Assembly (NCBI GenBank): GCA_042408445.1
Contig: JBHORC010000015.1
Location: forward strand, 1-11,720
Reading direction: 5' to 3'
DNA: 11,720 bases
Source: CF-46 sp042408445
GTDB taxonomy: Bacteria; Chloroflexota; Limnocylindria; Limnocylindrales; CSP1-4
The notes under the pieces are model-generated. The model had not been told where the DNA came from. It searched no databases and saw nothing but the letters and a program-made list of their open reading frames with translations. Both the position numbers and the translations under genes were made by a program. Positions 1-6,466 of the stretch are shown here, piece by piece (the first letter of the stretch is position 1; each line of letters opens with the position of its first letter).

Positions 1-206
1 GTGCGGCGGGCGCCGGGGACGGGGCACGCGCCGGGGAGGCGGCGGGGAAGGGCGCGCCGGCCAAACGAGCCGCCGCGAGCCGGGGGCGAGCCGCCGAAGC
101 CGCCTCGGAGGTGTCCCTACCGGAGGCAGCGACCCCGTCGAACGACCCGCAGACCGCGATCGCCGAGGCGCGGGTCGAGGAAGAGGGCTCCGTCGAGCGC
201 CGCTGA
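1..206 (+). CDS. C-terminal tail of an unidentified upstream protein (partial)
   Basis: The frame starting at base 3 is open from the left edge to a TGA at 204-206 and reads as an Ala/Gly/Arg-rich stretch followed by a more mixed, acidic end (TPSNDPQTAIAEARVEEEGS, then VERR). Third codon positions are nearly all G or C, as in the sure genes. The gene's start lies outside the window, so only about 67 residues are visible. The composition resembles a flexible, low-complexity C-terminal tail, not a folded domain, and no family can be named. The competing frame that runs from base 1 to 315 reads as Arg/Pro-rich protein, the usual appearance of a high-GC shadow frame, and I reject it. The stop lies 48 bp before the next promoter, which fits the end of a separate transcription unit. 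Confidence 0.5.
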   Translation, partial: AAGAGDGARAGEAAGKGAPAKRAAASRGRAAEAASEVSLPEAATPSNDPQTAIAEARVEEEGSVERR

Positions 207-253
207 CGTCGGTTCACCCGGCGCCGCGGAACAACAGGGCGGTCCGCAGGACG

Positions 254-282
254 CTGACAGATCGGCGGCGGCCATTCAGAAT
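254..282 (+). promoter_or_regulatory. sigma70-like promoter of the YidB-family gene
   Basis: CTGACA (254-259; 5 of 6 matches to TTGACA) is followed by exactly 17 bp and then CAGAAT (277-282; 4 of 6 matches to TATAAT, including the important second A and final T). Transcription would begin near 289, about 30 bases before the ATG at 319. This is the best-matching promoter in the window. It was read by eye and not tested. Confidence 0.6.
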
Positions 283-318
283 CGCGGTCCCGATCCGCGC
301 AGCAGCTGGAGTTGACCC

Positions 319-762
319 ATGGACATCCAGAACCTCCTCGGCAGCCTGACGGGAGCGGCGAACGCGGCGGGGCAGGACCCGGCGACCGCGGTGAGTGGCG
401 CCCAGCAGCTCGTCAACGACCACGGCGGCGTTGACGGACTCCTCCAGAAGCTCCGTGGTGGCGGGCTCGGGAGCCAGGTCGATTCGTGGGTCGGGACGGG
501 ACCGAACCAGCCCGTCGATCCGCAGCAGCTCGGCCAGGCGCTCGGGCCGGATTCCGTGAACCGGCTGTCGTCCTCGACCGGCATCTCGATCCAGAGCCTG
601 CTGCCGATGCTCGCCGCCGTCCTGCCGCTCGTGATCAACCACCTCACCCCGAACGGCAAGGCCCCGCGGCCCGGCGAGCCGACGAACCAGCCCGATCTCG
701 GCGGGCTCCTGGGCGGGCTCCTCGGTGGAGGCGGCCTCGGCGGGATCCTCGGCGGTCGCTGA
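319..762 (+). CDS. YidB/DUF937-family protein
   Basis: This 147-residue protein matches the YidB (DUF937) family in length and pattern. The N-terminal helix is Gly/Ala-rich. The family's core follows at residues 29-55: a segment ending in NDHGGVDGLLQKL, then GGGLGSQVDSWVG. Next come PVDPQQLGQALG and a hydrophobic helix (LLPMLAAVLPLVINHLTP, about residues 94-111). The C-terminus is a Gly/Leu repeat tail (GGLLGGLLGGGGLGG). There is no signal peptide and no convincing membrane span. The family is widespread and its role is not established, so none is assigned. The ATG is supported by GGAG at 308-311, seven bases upstream, and by the promoter at 254-282. The gene stands alone on its transcript or is followed weakly by the PPOX gene 79 bp downstream. 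The Gly-rich tail is longer than in the E. coli protein. Confidence 0.85.
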   Translation: MDIQNLLGSLTGAANAAGQDPATAVSGAQQLVNDHGGVDGLLQKLRGGGLGSQVDSWVGTGPNQPVDPQQLGQALGPDSVNRLSSSTGISIQSLLPMLAAVLPLVINHLTPNGKAPRPGEPTNQPDLGGLLGGLLGGGGLGGILGGR

Positions 763-766
763 CCGC
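752..766 (+). terminator. short GC hairpin over the stop codon
   Basis: GCGGTC (752-757) and GACCGC (761-766) form a perfect 6-bp stem with a 3-base loop, and the TGA of the YidB-family gene (760-762) lies within it. There is no T-tract, so this is at best a weak or factor-assisted terminator. A second dyad, CGGATG-TC-CATCCG (774-787), follows just downstream and could also be an operator-like site. Both are short enough to occur by chance in GC-rich DNA. Confidence 0.25.
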
Positions 767-829
767 GCATCGACGGATGTCCATCCGACCCGACGTCGCG
801 CGCCAGGTGATCCCCGCTCACCCGCTCGT

Positions 830-835
830 CACGAT
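830..835 (+). promoter_or_regulatory. possible -10 element for a leaderless PPOX transcript
   Basis: CACGAT ends six bases before the ATG at 842, which would place transcription start at or next to the A of the start codon. No Shine-Dalgarno sequence lies within 15 bases of that ATG, so a leaderless message is the natural reading. A -35 match is poor (GGTGAT near 806-811). This is a by-eye call. Confidence 0.3.
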
Positions 836-841
836 CCCGGC

Positions 842-1435
842 ATGGACAAGCAGACGCGCCCCGACCCCGCCGCCCGCGTCGCGCGGCTCCTCGATTCGGA
901 GCCGGTGGTCTGGCTGAGCACGGTCCGTCCGGACGGCACGCCGCACATCGTGCCGATCTGGTTCAGCTGGGACGGCGAGTCCGTCCTGATCGCGAGCAAG
1001 CCGCAGGCGAAAAAGGTCGCGAACCTCCGCGTCAACCCGCGGGTGATGCTCGCCCTCGGCGAACCCGAGGACGACTTCGACGTCGGGCTTCTCGAGGGGG
1101 TGGCCGAGGTCCTGGACGAACCCGCGGCCCGAGCCCTGCCGGCGTCGCATCTCCGGAAGTACCGCGAGGAGATGGCGGCGATCGGTCTCGATCGGGATGA
1201 GTTCCTCGCGACCTACTCGCTCGTCATCCGGATCCGGCCGACGCGGTTCCTGCCGTGGCACGGCCGGACGACGCCGAAGAGCGCGTCGAGCGGCTGGACG
1301 CGCGCGGACCGACGGCTCCAGGCCGCCGTCCACCGGGTGGCGGCGTCGGTCGGTTCGGTTGCTTCGGCGGCGTCCGCGGCGACCGGTGGCGGGTCGCACG
1401 GCGGGACCCTTCCTGCGGCCACCACGCCGGGCTGA
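842..1435 (+). CDS. PPOX-class (probably F420-dependent) oxidoreductase
   Basis: The 197-residue product belongs to the split-barrel pyridoxamine-5'-phosphate oxidase-like family. The pattern is typical of F420-dependent members: ARVARLLDSEPVVWLSTVRP (11-30), then DGTPHIVPIWFSWDG (31-45), the cofactor-phosphate region IASKPQAKKVANLRVNPRVM (50-69), and the later strand YSLVIRIRPTRFLPWHG (125-141). Known members reduce small molecules with F420H2 or bind flavin or F420; the substrate here is unknown. I chose the ATG at 842 because the family pattern begins right after it and an upstream start at 725 would overlap the YidB-family gene. The last 45 or so residues are an Ala/Ser/Gly-rich tail beyond the usual family end. 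The stop faces that of the minus-strand oxidoreductase across 3 bp. FMN or heme-type PPOX cofactors remain possible. Confidence 0.82.
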   Translation: MDKQTRPDPAARVARLLDSEPVVWLSTVRPDGTPHIVPIWFSWDGESVLIASKPQAKKVANLRVNPRVMLALGEPEDDFDVGLLEGVAEVLDEPAARALPASHLRKYREEMAAIGLDRDEFLATYSLVIRIRPTRFLPWHGRTTPKSASSGWTRADRRLQAAVHRVAASVGSVASAASAATGGGSHGGTLPAATTPG

Positions 1436-1438
1436 CCC

Positions 1439-3055
1439 TCAGCGGCGCCGCTTGAGGTCGGCGAGGATCTCGCGGGCCGCGTTCTGGCCCGGCTGGCCGG
1501 TGATCCCGCCGCCGGGGTGGGCGCCCGAACCGCAGAGATAGAGACCGTCGACGGGCAGCCGATAGCGGCCGCTGCCGAGGAACGGCCGCCACAGGAACCA
1601 CTGGTCGAGTGCCTGCTCGCCGTGGAGCGGATGACCGCCCGTCAGGCCGTATTCGCGCTCCAGGTCCAGGGGCGTCAGCACCTCGCGCTCGCGGATCGAT
1701 GAGGCGAAGCCCGGCGCGAGCTGGTCGATGACGTTGACGACACGATCCGCGAAGGCATCCGAACGCCCGGGGTCGGACCACGAGCCGTCGCGCAGCCGGT
1801 ACGGCGCGTACTGGGCCGCGACGCTCACGACATGCGTGCCGGCAGCCGCGCCGTCGACGAGCGACGGGTCGACGAGCGACGGGATCGTCGCCTCGAGCAC
1901 CGGCTGATCCGACGTCCGGCCGTACTTCGCCGCATCGAAGGCCCGTTCGACCGCGTCGATGCCGGGGGCGACAACGATCCGGCCGCGGAGCAGCTCCTCG
2001 TCGGCGCCGGCGGCGGCGAGGAACCGCGGCAGCCGGTCGACGACGAGGTTGACCTTCGCCACGACGCCGGGAGTCCGATAGTTGCCGGCCCGCCACCGCA
2101 TCGTCGGCCCGACGGTCACCGGATCCAGCAGCTCGAGCAGCGTCCGCTTCGGGTCGAGCCCGGAGACGACGACGCCCGCCGCGATCTCCTCGCCGCCCGC
2201 GAGCACGACGCCCGCGACGCGGTTGTCGCGGGCCGTGATGGACACGACCTCCGCACCGCAGCGGATCTCGCCACCCGCGGACCGAACCGCCGCGGCGAGC
2301 GCCTCGCTGACGGCACCCGGACCGCCGACTGCGAACACCGTCTGCCCGGCGGCTCCCGCGTCCGTGCCCGCGGAATCACCGAGCAGGATCGCCGTCGAGC
2401 CGGCCGACCACGGGCCGAGGAACGAGGACCGGACGCCTCGCCACGCTATGGCGGCGCGGACGGCGTCGGTGTCGAACGCCTCGGCGACGAAGTCGGCGAC
2501 GGCCATCGGCAGGACGCGGAGGATCGTGTGCGCGTCGTGCTTCCCGAGCCCCCGGAACGTCCGACCGAGCTTCAGCCCCGCCAGCGCGTCGCCGAGGCCC
2601 GGGGACTTGATGTCCGGCGGCGTCTGGCCGGCCAGCTCCGCGAGGAACGAGCCGAGGGATCGAACGAGGCGGTCGAAGCCCGGCCAGGCGTCGGCATCGT
2701 GCCCGCTCCACGCGGCGAGCCCGTCGACGGTTCGGGCCTGATCGGTCCAGAGCGTCACCGCCCGGCCGTCGGGCTGTGGCGCGAAGACCCGGACGTCGGG
2801 CGCGACGAGGCGCAGTCCCTGCGAACGCAGGTCGAGGTCGCGAACCACGGACGGCCGAAGCCGCCCGACGGTGTCCGCCAGCCGGGGAACGCGGACGCCA
2901 CCGAGCGCGGAGGTCTCCGCCGCGCCGCCGACCCGCTCGCGTCGCTCGAGGACGAGGACCCGCCGACCGGCCCGCGCGAGATAGGCCGCCGTCACGAGCC
3001 CGTTGTGGCCGCCGCCGACGACGATCGCGTCGTACGTCCCGTTCACCGCGGTCAT
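1439..3055 (-). CDS. Phytoene desaturase/PYROXD2-like FAD oxidoreductase (second gene of pair)
   Basis: This 538-residue protein is a member of the COG1233 (CrtI/PYROXD2-like) FAD-dependent oxidoreductases. The N-terminus carries the dinucleotide-binding motif VVGGGHNGLVTAAYLARAG (12-30), followed by LVLERRERVGGAAET (34-48). The C-terminus has the second FAD-contacting motif GLYLCGSGAHPGGGI, about 35 residues from the end. Family members desaturate or oxidise hydrophobic or amine substrates; no carotenoid genes are nearby, so a carotenoid role is not supported. The ATG at 3055 shares one base with the upstream paralog's TGA (TGATG), so translation is probably coupled; there is no good Shine-Dalgarno sequence of its own. 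The frame stays open to 4366, but that extension runs antiphase inside the upstream gene and is not real. It resembles its neighbour throughout but lacks that protein's basic insert, and it carries a perfect 15-bp tandem repeat at 1853-1882. Confidence 0.88.
   Translation of the reverse strand: MTAVNGTYDAIVVGGGHNGLVTAAYLARAGRRVLVLERRERVGGAAETSALGGVRVPRLADTVGRLRPSVVRDLDLRSQGLRLVAPDVRVFAPQPDGRAVTLWTDQARTVDGLAAWSGHDADAWPGFDRLVRSLGSFLAELAGQTPPDIKSPGLGDALAGLKLGRTFRGLGKHDAHTILRVLPMAVADFVAEAFDTDAVRAAIAWRGVRSSFLGPWSAGSTAILLGDSAGTDAGAAGQTVFAVGGPGAVSEALAAAVRSAGGEIRCGAEVVSITARDNRVAGVVLAGGEEIAAGVVVSGLDPKRTLLELLDPVTVGPTMRWRAGNYRTPGVVAKVNLVVDRLPRFLAAAGADEELLRGRIVVAPGIDAVERAFDAAKYGRTSDQPVLEATIPSLVDPSLVDGAAAGTHVVSVAAQYAPYRLRDGSWSDPGRSDAFADRVVNVIDQLAPGFASSIREREVLTPLDLEREYGLTGGHPLHGEQALDQWFLWRPFLGSGRYRLPVDGLYLCGSGAHPGGGITGQPGQNAAREILADLKRRR
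1853..1882. repeat. perfect 15-bp tandem duplication inside the FAD oxidoreductase gene
   Basis: GTCGACGAGCGACGG occurs twice head-to-tail. On the coding (minus) strand it gives an in-frame repeat, PSLVDPSLVD. The paralog has PTLVDPTMAPPG at the same place, so part of the peptide similarity is ancestral, but the exact DNA identity suggests slippage or recent conversion between the two half-repeats. Confidence 0.7.
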
Positions 3056-4764
3056 CAGGCCGCCCGCCGGCCGCGCGATCGAAGGACCTCGAGGGCGGCG
3101 ATCCGGCCGTTCGCGCCCATGATCCCGCCGCCGGGATGGGTCGACGACCCGCACAGCCAGAGGTCGCGGACCGGCGTCCGGAACCGGGCGAAGCCCGGCG
3201 CCGGGCGGTTGAAGAAGAGCTGCTCGAGCGTCAGCTCGCCCTGGAAGATGTTGCCCTCGGTCAGGCCGGTCGTCCGCTCGATGTCGAGCGGCGTCTGGAC
3301 ATTCCGGAACAGGATCGAGTCCCGGAAGCCCGGCGCGAACTCGCTGATCCGGTCCACGACAGCGTCGCCGAACGCCTCGCGCTGGTCGTCCCACGTCCCG
3401 AGCTCCGGAGCGAGGTGATACGGCGCGTACTGGACGAAGCAGCTGATCACGTGCTTGCCGGGTGGCGCCATCGTCGGGTCGACCAAGGTCGGGATGATCA
3501 TGTCGATGTACGGCTTCTTCGAGAAGTGGCCGTACTTCGCGTCGTCGTACGCCCGCTCCATGTCGTCGACCGACGGGCTGAACGAGATCGCGCCGCGGAG
3601 ATGCTCGCCGGCTCCCGGGAGGCACGTGAAGTCCGGCAGCCGGGCGACCGCCATGTTGACCTTGCCCGACGAGCCGCGGAACTTGAAGCGACGGATCTCC
3701 TCCTCGAACTCCGGTTCCAGCGCGCCAGGCTCCAGGAGGGACAGGTAGGTTCGACGCGCGTCGACGGACGAGAGGACGACGTCGGCGTGGATCTCCTCGC
3801 CGGAGCCCGCGAGCGCGACGCCGACCGCACGGCCGTCCCGGACGAGGACTCGCTCGACCGGTGCCTCCATCCGGATCTCGGCGCCGAGCGCGCGAGCGGC
3901 GTTGCCGATCGCGTTCGAGATCCCGCCGGTCCCGCCCTTCGGAATGCCCCAAGCGCGGAACGCGCCGTCGATCTCGCCCATGTAGTGATGGAGGAGGACG
4001 TAGGCCGTGCCCGGCGACCGCACGCCCAGGTACGTCCCGATGATCCCCGACGCACTCATCGTCGCCTTGAGCGGATCCGTCTCGAACCACTGGTCGAGGA
4101 AGTCTGCCGCGCTCATCGTCATCAGCTGGACGAATACGGCCTGCTGCCGCTCGGGCAGCTGCTGGAAGCTCCGGAGGAGGCCACCGAGTGGGAGCAGCGG
4201 CCGCGGGTCGCGCGACGTGAGGTCCGGCGGGGTGATGCCGAGGATCGGCTTGATGAACCTGGCCATCTCGACCATGAGCTGGCCATATTCCTCGTAGGCC
4301 TCGGCGTCCGTCGCAGACCAGCGGCGGAGCTCGCGGACCGTCCGGCCATGGTCGTTGACCCGCCACAGGTAGTCGCCGGTGCCCGGCACGTCGGGATCCG
4401 GCGTCGCGGCTCGCGTGGTCGCGCCCGCCGCTCGCGACCCTCGCGCCGATCCGCGACCGCTCGGCCGGGCCTTCGGGCCCTCACCGGGGTGGAGCGGGGT
4501 GAACGTCCCGTCGAGCGGCAGGATGTCGAGCCCGTGGCGAGGCAGCTGGAGGTCGCGGATGATCTCCGGCCGCAGCAGCGAGACGACGTAGCTGAAGACG
4601 CTGAACCGGAACCCGGGGAACAGCTCTTCGGTCACCGCGGCGCCGCCGAGCACGTGCCGCTGCTCGAGGACGAGCGTCTTCATCCCGGCGCGGGCCAGGT
4701 AGGCCGCGCTGACGAGGCCGTTGTGCCCGCCACCGATGATCACCGCGTCGTAGCGCTCGGCCAC
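3055..4764 (-). CDS. Phytoene desaturase/PYROXD2-like FAD oxidoreductase (first gene of pair)
   Basis: This 569-residue COG1233-type flavoprotein opens with the FAD motif DAVIIGGGHNGLVSAAYLAR (6-25) and LVLEQRHVLGGAAVTEE (31-47). It ends with DLWLCGSSTHPGGGIMGANG (534-553), both hallmarks of the CrtI/PYROXD2 group. Residues about 93-129 form a low-complexity Gly/Arg/Ala/Ser/Pro insert (GRGSARGSRAAGATTRAA) absent from the downstream paralog, likely a surface loop. The start is GTG at 4764, supported by GGAGG five bases upstream and by the family N-terminus. It is first in a two-gene operon and transcribed divergently from the PLP-enzyme gene. No signal peptide is seen, so it is probably cytoplasmic or membrane-associated. 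The substrate is unknown; amine, retinoid/carotenoid-like or lipid substrates fit the family, and genuine phytoene desaturation is unlikely without crt neighbours. Confidence 0.9.
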   Translation of the reverse strand: MAERYDAVIIGGGHNGLVSAAYLARAGMKTLVLEQRHVLGGAAVTEELFPGFRFSVFSYVVSLLRPEIIRDLQLPRHGLDILPLDGTFTPLHPGEGPKARPSGRGSARGSRAAGATTRAATPDPDVPGTGDYLWRVNDHGRTVRELRRWSATDAEAYEEYGQLMVEMARFIKPILGITPPDLTSRDPRPLLPLGGLLRSFQQLPERQQAVFVQLMTMSAADFLDQWFETDPLKATMSASGIIGTYLGVRSPGTAYVLLHHYMGEIDGAFRAWGIPKGGTGGISNAIGNAARALGAEIRMEAPVERVLVRDGRAVGVALAGSGEEIHADVVLSSVDARRTYLSLLEPGALEPEFEEEIRRFKFRGSSGKVNMAVARLPDFTCLPGAGEHLRGAISFSPSVDDMERAYDDAKYGHFSKKPYIDMIIPTLVDPTMAPPGKHVISCFVQYAPYHLAPELGTWDDQREAFGDAVVDRISEFAPGFRDSILFRNVQTPLDIERTTGLTEGNIFQGELTLEQLFFNRPAPGFARFRTPVRDLWLCGSSTHPGGGIMGANGRIAALEVLRSRGRRAA

Positions 4765-4797
4765 GAACCCCTCCGTCCACTGCCGCTGGTGCCGACG

Positions 4798-4803
4798 AGC
4801 CTA
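4798..4803 (-). promoter_or_regulatory. possible -10 element of the FAD oxidoreductase operon
   Basis: On the minus strand the sequence TAGGCTCGTC contains TAGGCT (T, A and final T match the -10 consensus). It ends 33 bases before the GTG at 4764. Two plus-strand genes have CATACTCGCC and GATACTCGCG at comparable distances, which is the main reason for calling it. I find no convincing -35. Confidence 0.3.
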
Positions 4804-4881
4804 CCGGAGCCGCCTCGCCGTGCAGTGCCGCGTTCTGCATGACGGCGGGCATCCGTCCATGGCCGCGCCCCGTACGATGGC

Positions 4882-4887
4882 CATACT
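4882..4887 (+). promoter_or_regulatory. possible -10 element of the PLP-enzyme gene
   Basis: CATACT followed by CGCC lies 28 bases before the ATG at 4916. The same ATACTCGC octamer (4883-4890) recurs before the GcvT-like gene at 6431-6438, at nearly the same distance from its start. An alternative -10, TACGAT, lies just upstream at 4873-4878. No good -35 match is visible 16-18 bases upstream of either. Confidence 0.35.
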
Positions 4888-4905
4888 CGCCTTGCCCCTG
4901 TCGCC

Positions 4906-4909
4906 GAGG
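4906..4909 (+). promoter_or_regulatory. ribosome binding site that fixes the start at 4916
   Basis: GAGG sits six bases before the ATG at 4916. The frame is open upstream with other ATGs at 4820, 4859 and 4877, but those lack such a site, and the extra residues do not resemble the family. Confidence 0.5.
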
Positions 4910-4915
4910 TACCCG

Positions 4916-6376
4916 ATGCCCGACCGCCGCGCGCTGCTCCGACAGACCGCCGACCTCGCAGCCGACTTCCTCGACGGGCTGCCCGAACGGCCGGTCCACG
5001 CGACCGCGTCGCACGACGAGCTGCTCGACGCCTTCGGCGGACCGTTGCCCGCGAAGGGCGAGGCGCCGGGCGAGGTGGTCTCGGAGCTGGCGAGGATCGC
5101 GGAGCCTGGGTTGATCGCCAGCGCCGGACCGCGGTTCTTCGGCTTCGTGATCGGCGGGAGCCTCCCCTCGGCGCTCGCGGCCGATTGGCTGACGAGCACG
5201 TGGGACAACAACGCCGGGCTCTACGTGATCGGCCCGTCCGCGTCCGTCGCGGAGGAGGTCGCGGGCACCTGGCTGACGGAGCTGTTCGGGCTGCCGGCTG
5301 GCGCGTCGATCGGCTACTCGACCGGCGCGACGATGGCCTCGTTCACGGGACTCGCCGCGGGTCGCCATCGCGTCCTGGAGCGAGCCGGCTGGAACGTGGA
5401 GGAGGATGGCCTCACCGGCGCGCCGGAGATCGCCGTCGTCGTGGGCGCCGAGGCCCACGTCACGATCCACGTGTCCCTCCAGATGCTGGGGCTCGGCCGC
5501 AACCGGGTGTACCGCGTGGACGCGGACGAGCAGGGCCGGATGCGGGCGGACGCGCTCCGAGACGTCCTCGCCGGGTTGCGGGATCGCCCCGTCCTCGTGT
5601 CGGCGCAGGCCGGCAACGTCAACACCGGCGCATTCGACCCGCTGCCTGGGATCGTCGCTGCGGTCCGCGAGCTGCCGAACGCCTGGCTCCACGTCGACGG
5701 CGCGTTCGGTCTCTGGGCCGCGGTCTCGCCGGAGCTCCGTCACCTCACCGCGGGTCTGGCGGACGCCGACTCGTGGACGACCGACGCGCACAAGTGGCTC
5801 AACGTCCCATACGACTCGGGGATCGTGATCGTCCGCGACGTGGCGGCCCATCACGCGGCGATGACGCTCGGCGCCGCGTACTACGTCGAGACCGAGGGCG
5901 GCGAGCGCGATCCGTACAACTGGGTCGCCGAGTCGTCGCGACGCGCCCGCGGCTTCCCGATCTACGCCGCGCTGCGGGAGCTCGGCCGCGACGGCCTCGT
6001 CGAGATGGTCGAGCGGTGCTGTCGGGTCGCGCGCCGGATGGCGGACGGTCTCCGGGACGCGCCGGGCGTGACGATCCTGAACGACGTCGTCCTGAACCAG
6101 GTCCTCGTGCGGTTCGCGCCGCCGTCATCCCCCGGGGCGGATGCCGGGGCCGGCGGCGGCGTCGAACGCGCCGCGGTCGACGCGTTCACGCGCGAGGTCA
6201 TCGCCGAGGTCCAGCGGGACGGCACGTGCTGGCTGGGGGGAACCACGTGGCATGGCATGGCCGCCATGCGGATCTCCGTCTCGAACTGGTCGACGACCGA
6301 GGCCGACGGCGACCTCTCCGTCGCGGCGATCCGGCGCTGTGCCGACCGGGTCGCGTCGGCAGTCGCGGCGCAGTAG
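4916..6376 (+). CDS. Group II PLP-dependent amino-acid decarboxylase-like enzyme
   Basis: The 486-residue product matches the group II pyridoxal-phosphate decarboxylase superfamily (aromatic amino acid, glutamate and related decarboxylases, fold type I). Visible landmarks are GPRFFGFVIGGSLP (71-84), the phosphate-binding region GYSTGATMASFTGLAAGR (133-150), the His that stacks on the cofactor (H181 in AEAHVTIH), the acidic residue that pairs with the pyridine nitrogen (D261 in HVDGAFGLWA), and the Schiff-base lysine K293 in TDAHKWLNVPYDSG. A shorter, Gly/Ala-rich stretch near 403-417 interrupts the C-terminal domain. Substrate is unknown; such enzymes yield an amine and CO2, and some relatives act as aldehyde synthases or transaminases. 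The ATG at 4916 was preferred because of its ribosome binding site. It lies 90 bp upstream of the GcvT-like gene on the same strand and diverges from the FAD oxidoreductase pair, suggesting a shared amine pathway. Confidence 0.87.
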   Translation: MPDRRALLRQTADLAADFLDGLPERPVHATASHDELLDAFGGPLPAKGEAPGEVVSELARIAEPGLIASAGPRFFGFVIGGSLPSALAADWLTSTWDNNAGLYVIGPSASVAEEVAGTWLTELFGLPAGASIGYSTGATMASFTGLAAGRHRVLERAGWNVEEDGLTGAPEIAVVVGAEAHVTIHVSLQMLGLGRNRVYRVDADEQGRMRADALRDVLAGLRDRPVLVSAQAGNVNTGAFDPLPGIVAAVRELPNAWLHVDGAFGLWAAVSPELRHLTAGLADADSWTTDAHKWLNVPYDSGIVIVRDVAAHHAAMTLGAAYYVETEGGERDPYNWVAESSRRARGFPIYAALRELGRDGLVEMVERCCRVARRMADGLRDAPGVTILNDVVLNQVLVRFAPPSSPGADAGAGGGVERAAVDAFTREVIAEVQRDGTCWLGGTTWHGMAAMRISVSNWSTTEADGDLSVAAIRRCADRVASAVAAQ

Positions 6377-6394
6377 TCCGGGCCTGACGCATCG

Positions 6395-6417
6395 GCCGCG
6401 ACCGACGCTGTCGCGGC
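6395..6417 (+). terminator. 8-bp GC hairpin between the PLP-enzyme and GcvT-like genes
   Basis: GCCGCGAC (6395-6402) pairs perfectly with GTCGCGGC (6410-6417) around a 7-base loop, starting 18 bases after the PLP-enzyme stop. No T-tract follows. It may attenuate read-through, and it also covers the region where a -35 box for the GATACT element would lie, so an operator role is an alternative. Confidence 0.35.
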
Positions 6418-6429
6418 GTCCGCTTCGGC

Positions 6430-6435
6430 GATACT
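6430..6435 (+). promoter_or_regulatory. possible -10 element of the GcvT-like gene
   Basis: GATACT (A, T, A and final T match TATAAT) lies 31 bases before the GTG at 6467 and is followed by CGCG. A weak -35, CTGTCG (6408-6413), lies 16 bases upstream and overlaps the hairpin at 6395-6417. If used, the GcvT-like gene has its own promoter in addition to any read-through from the PLP-enzyme gene. Confidence 0.35.
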
Positions 6436-6450
6436 CGCGGGACCGTCACC

Positions 6451-6456
6451 GGAGGT
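6451..6456 (+). promoter_or_regulatory. strong ribosome binding site for a GTG start
   Basis: GGAGGT is a perfect anti-16S match ten bases before the GTG at 6467. It decides the start, since there is no ATG nearby in frame. Confidence 0.65.
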
Positions 6457-6466
6457 CGACCCACTC

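Noticed and set aside
1..315. Open frame from the left edge to 315 reading as an Arg/Pro-rich protein
   Set aside because: Composition is typical of a wrong frame in GC-rich DNA. The frame ending at 206 has better codon use, and this one would overlap the promoter at 254-282.
3056..4366. Upstream extension of the second FAD oxidoreductase to a 975-residue protein
   Set aside because: The extension lies out of frame within the first FAD oxidoreductase, has low-complexity Arg/Pro-rich sequence, and the FAD motif begins only after 3055.
1832..4842. Very long plus-strand open frames opposite the FAD oxidoreductase pair
   Set aside because: Antisense shadows of high-GC genes: rich in Arg, Asp and Gly with no recognisable domain, while the minus strand carries clear FAD motifs.
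6377..6466. Glycine riboswitch before the GcvT-like gene
   Set aside because: The 90-base gap is too short for one with a promoter, and no conserved aptamer core is seen; the 8-bp hairpin is simple.
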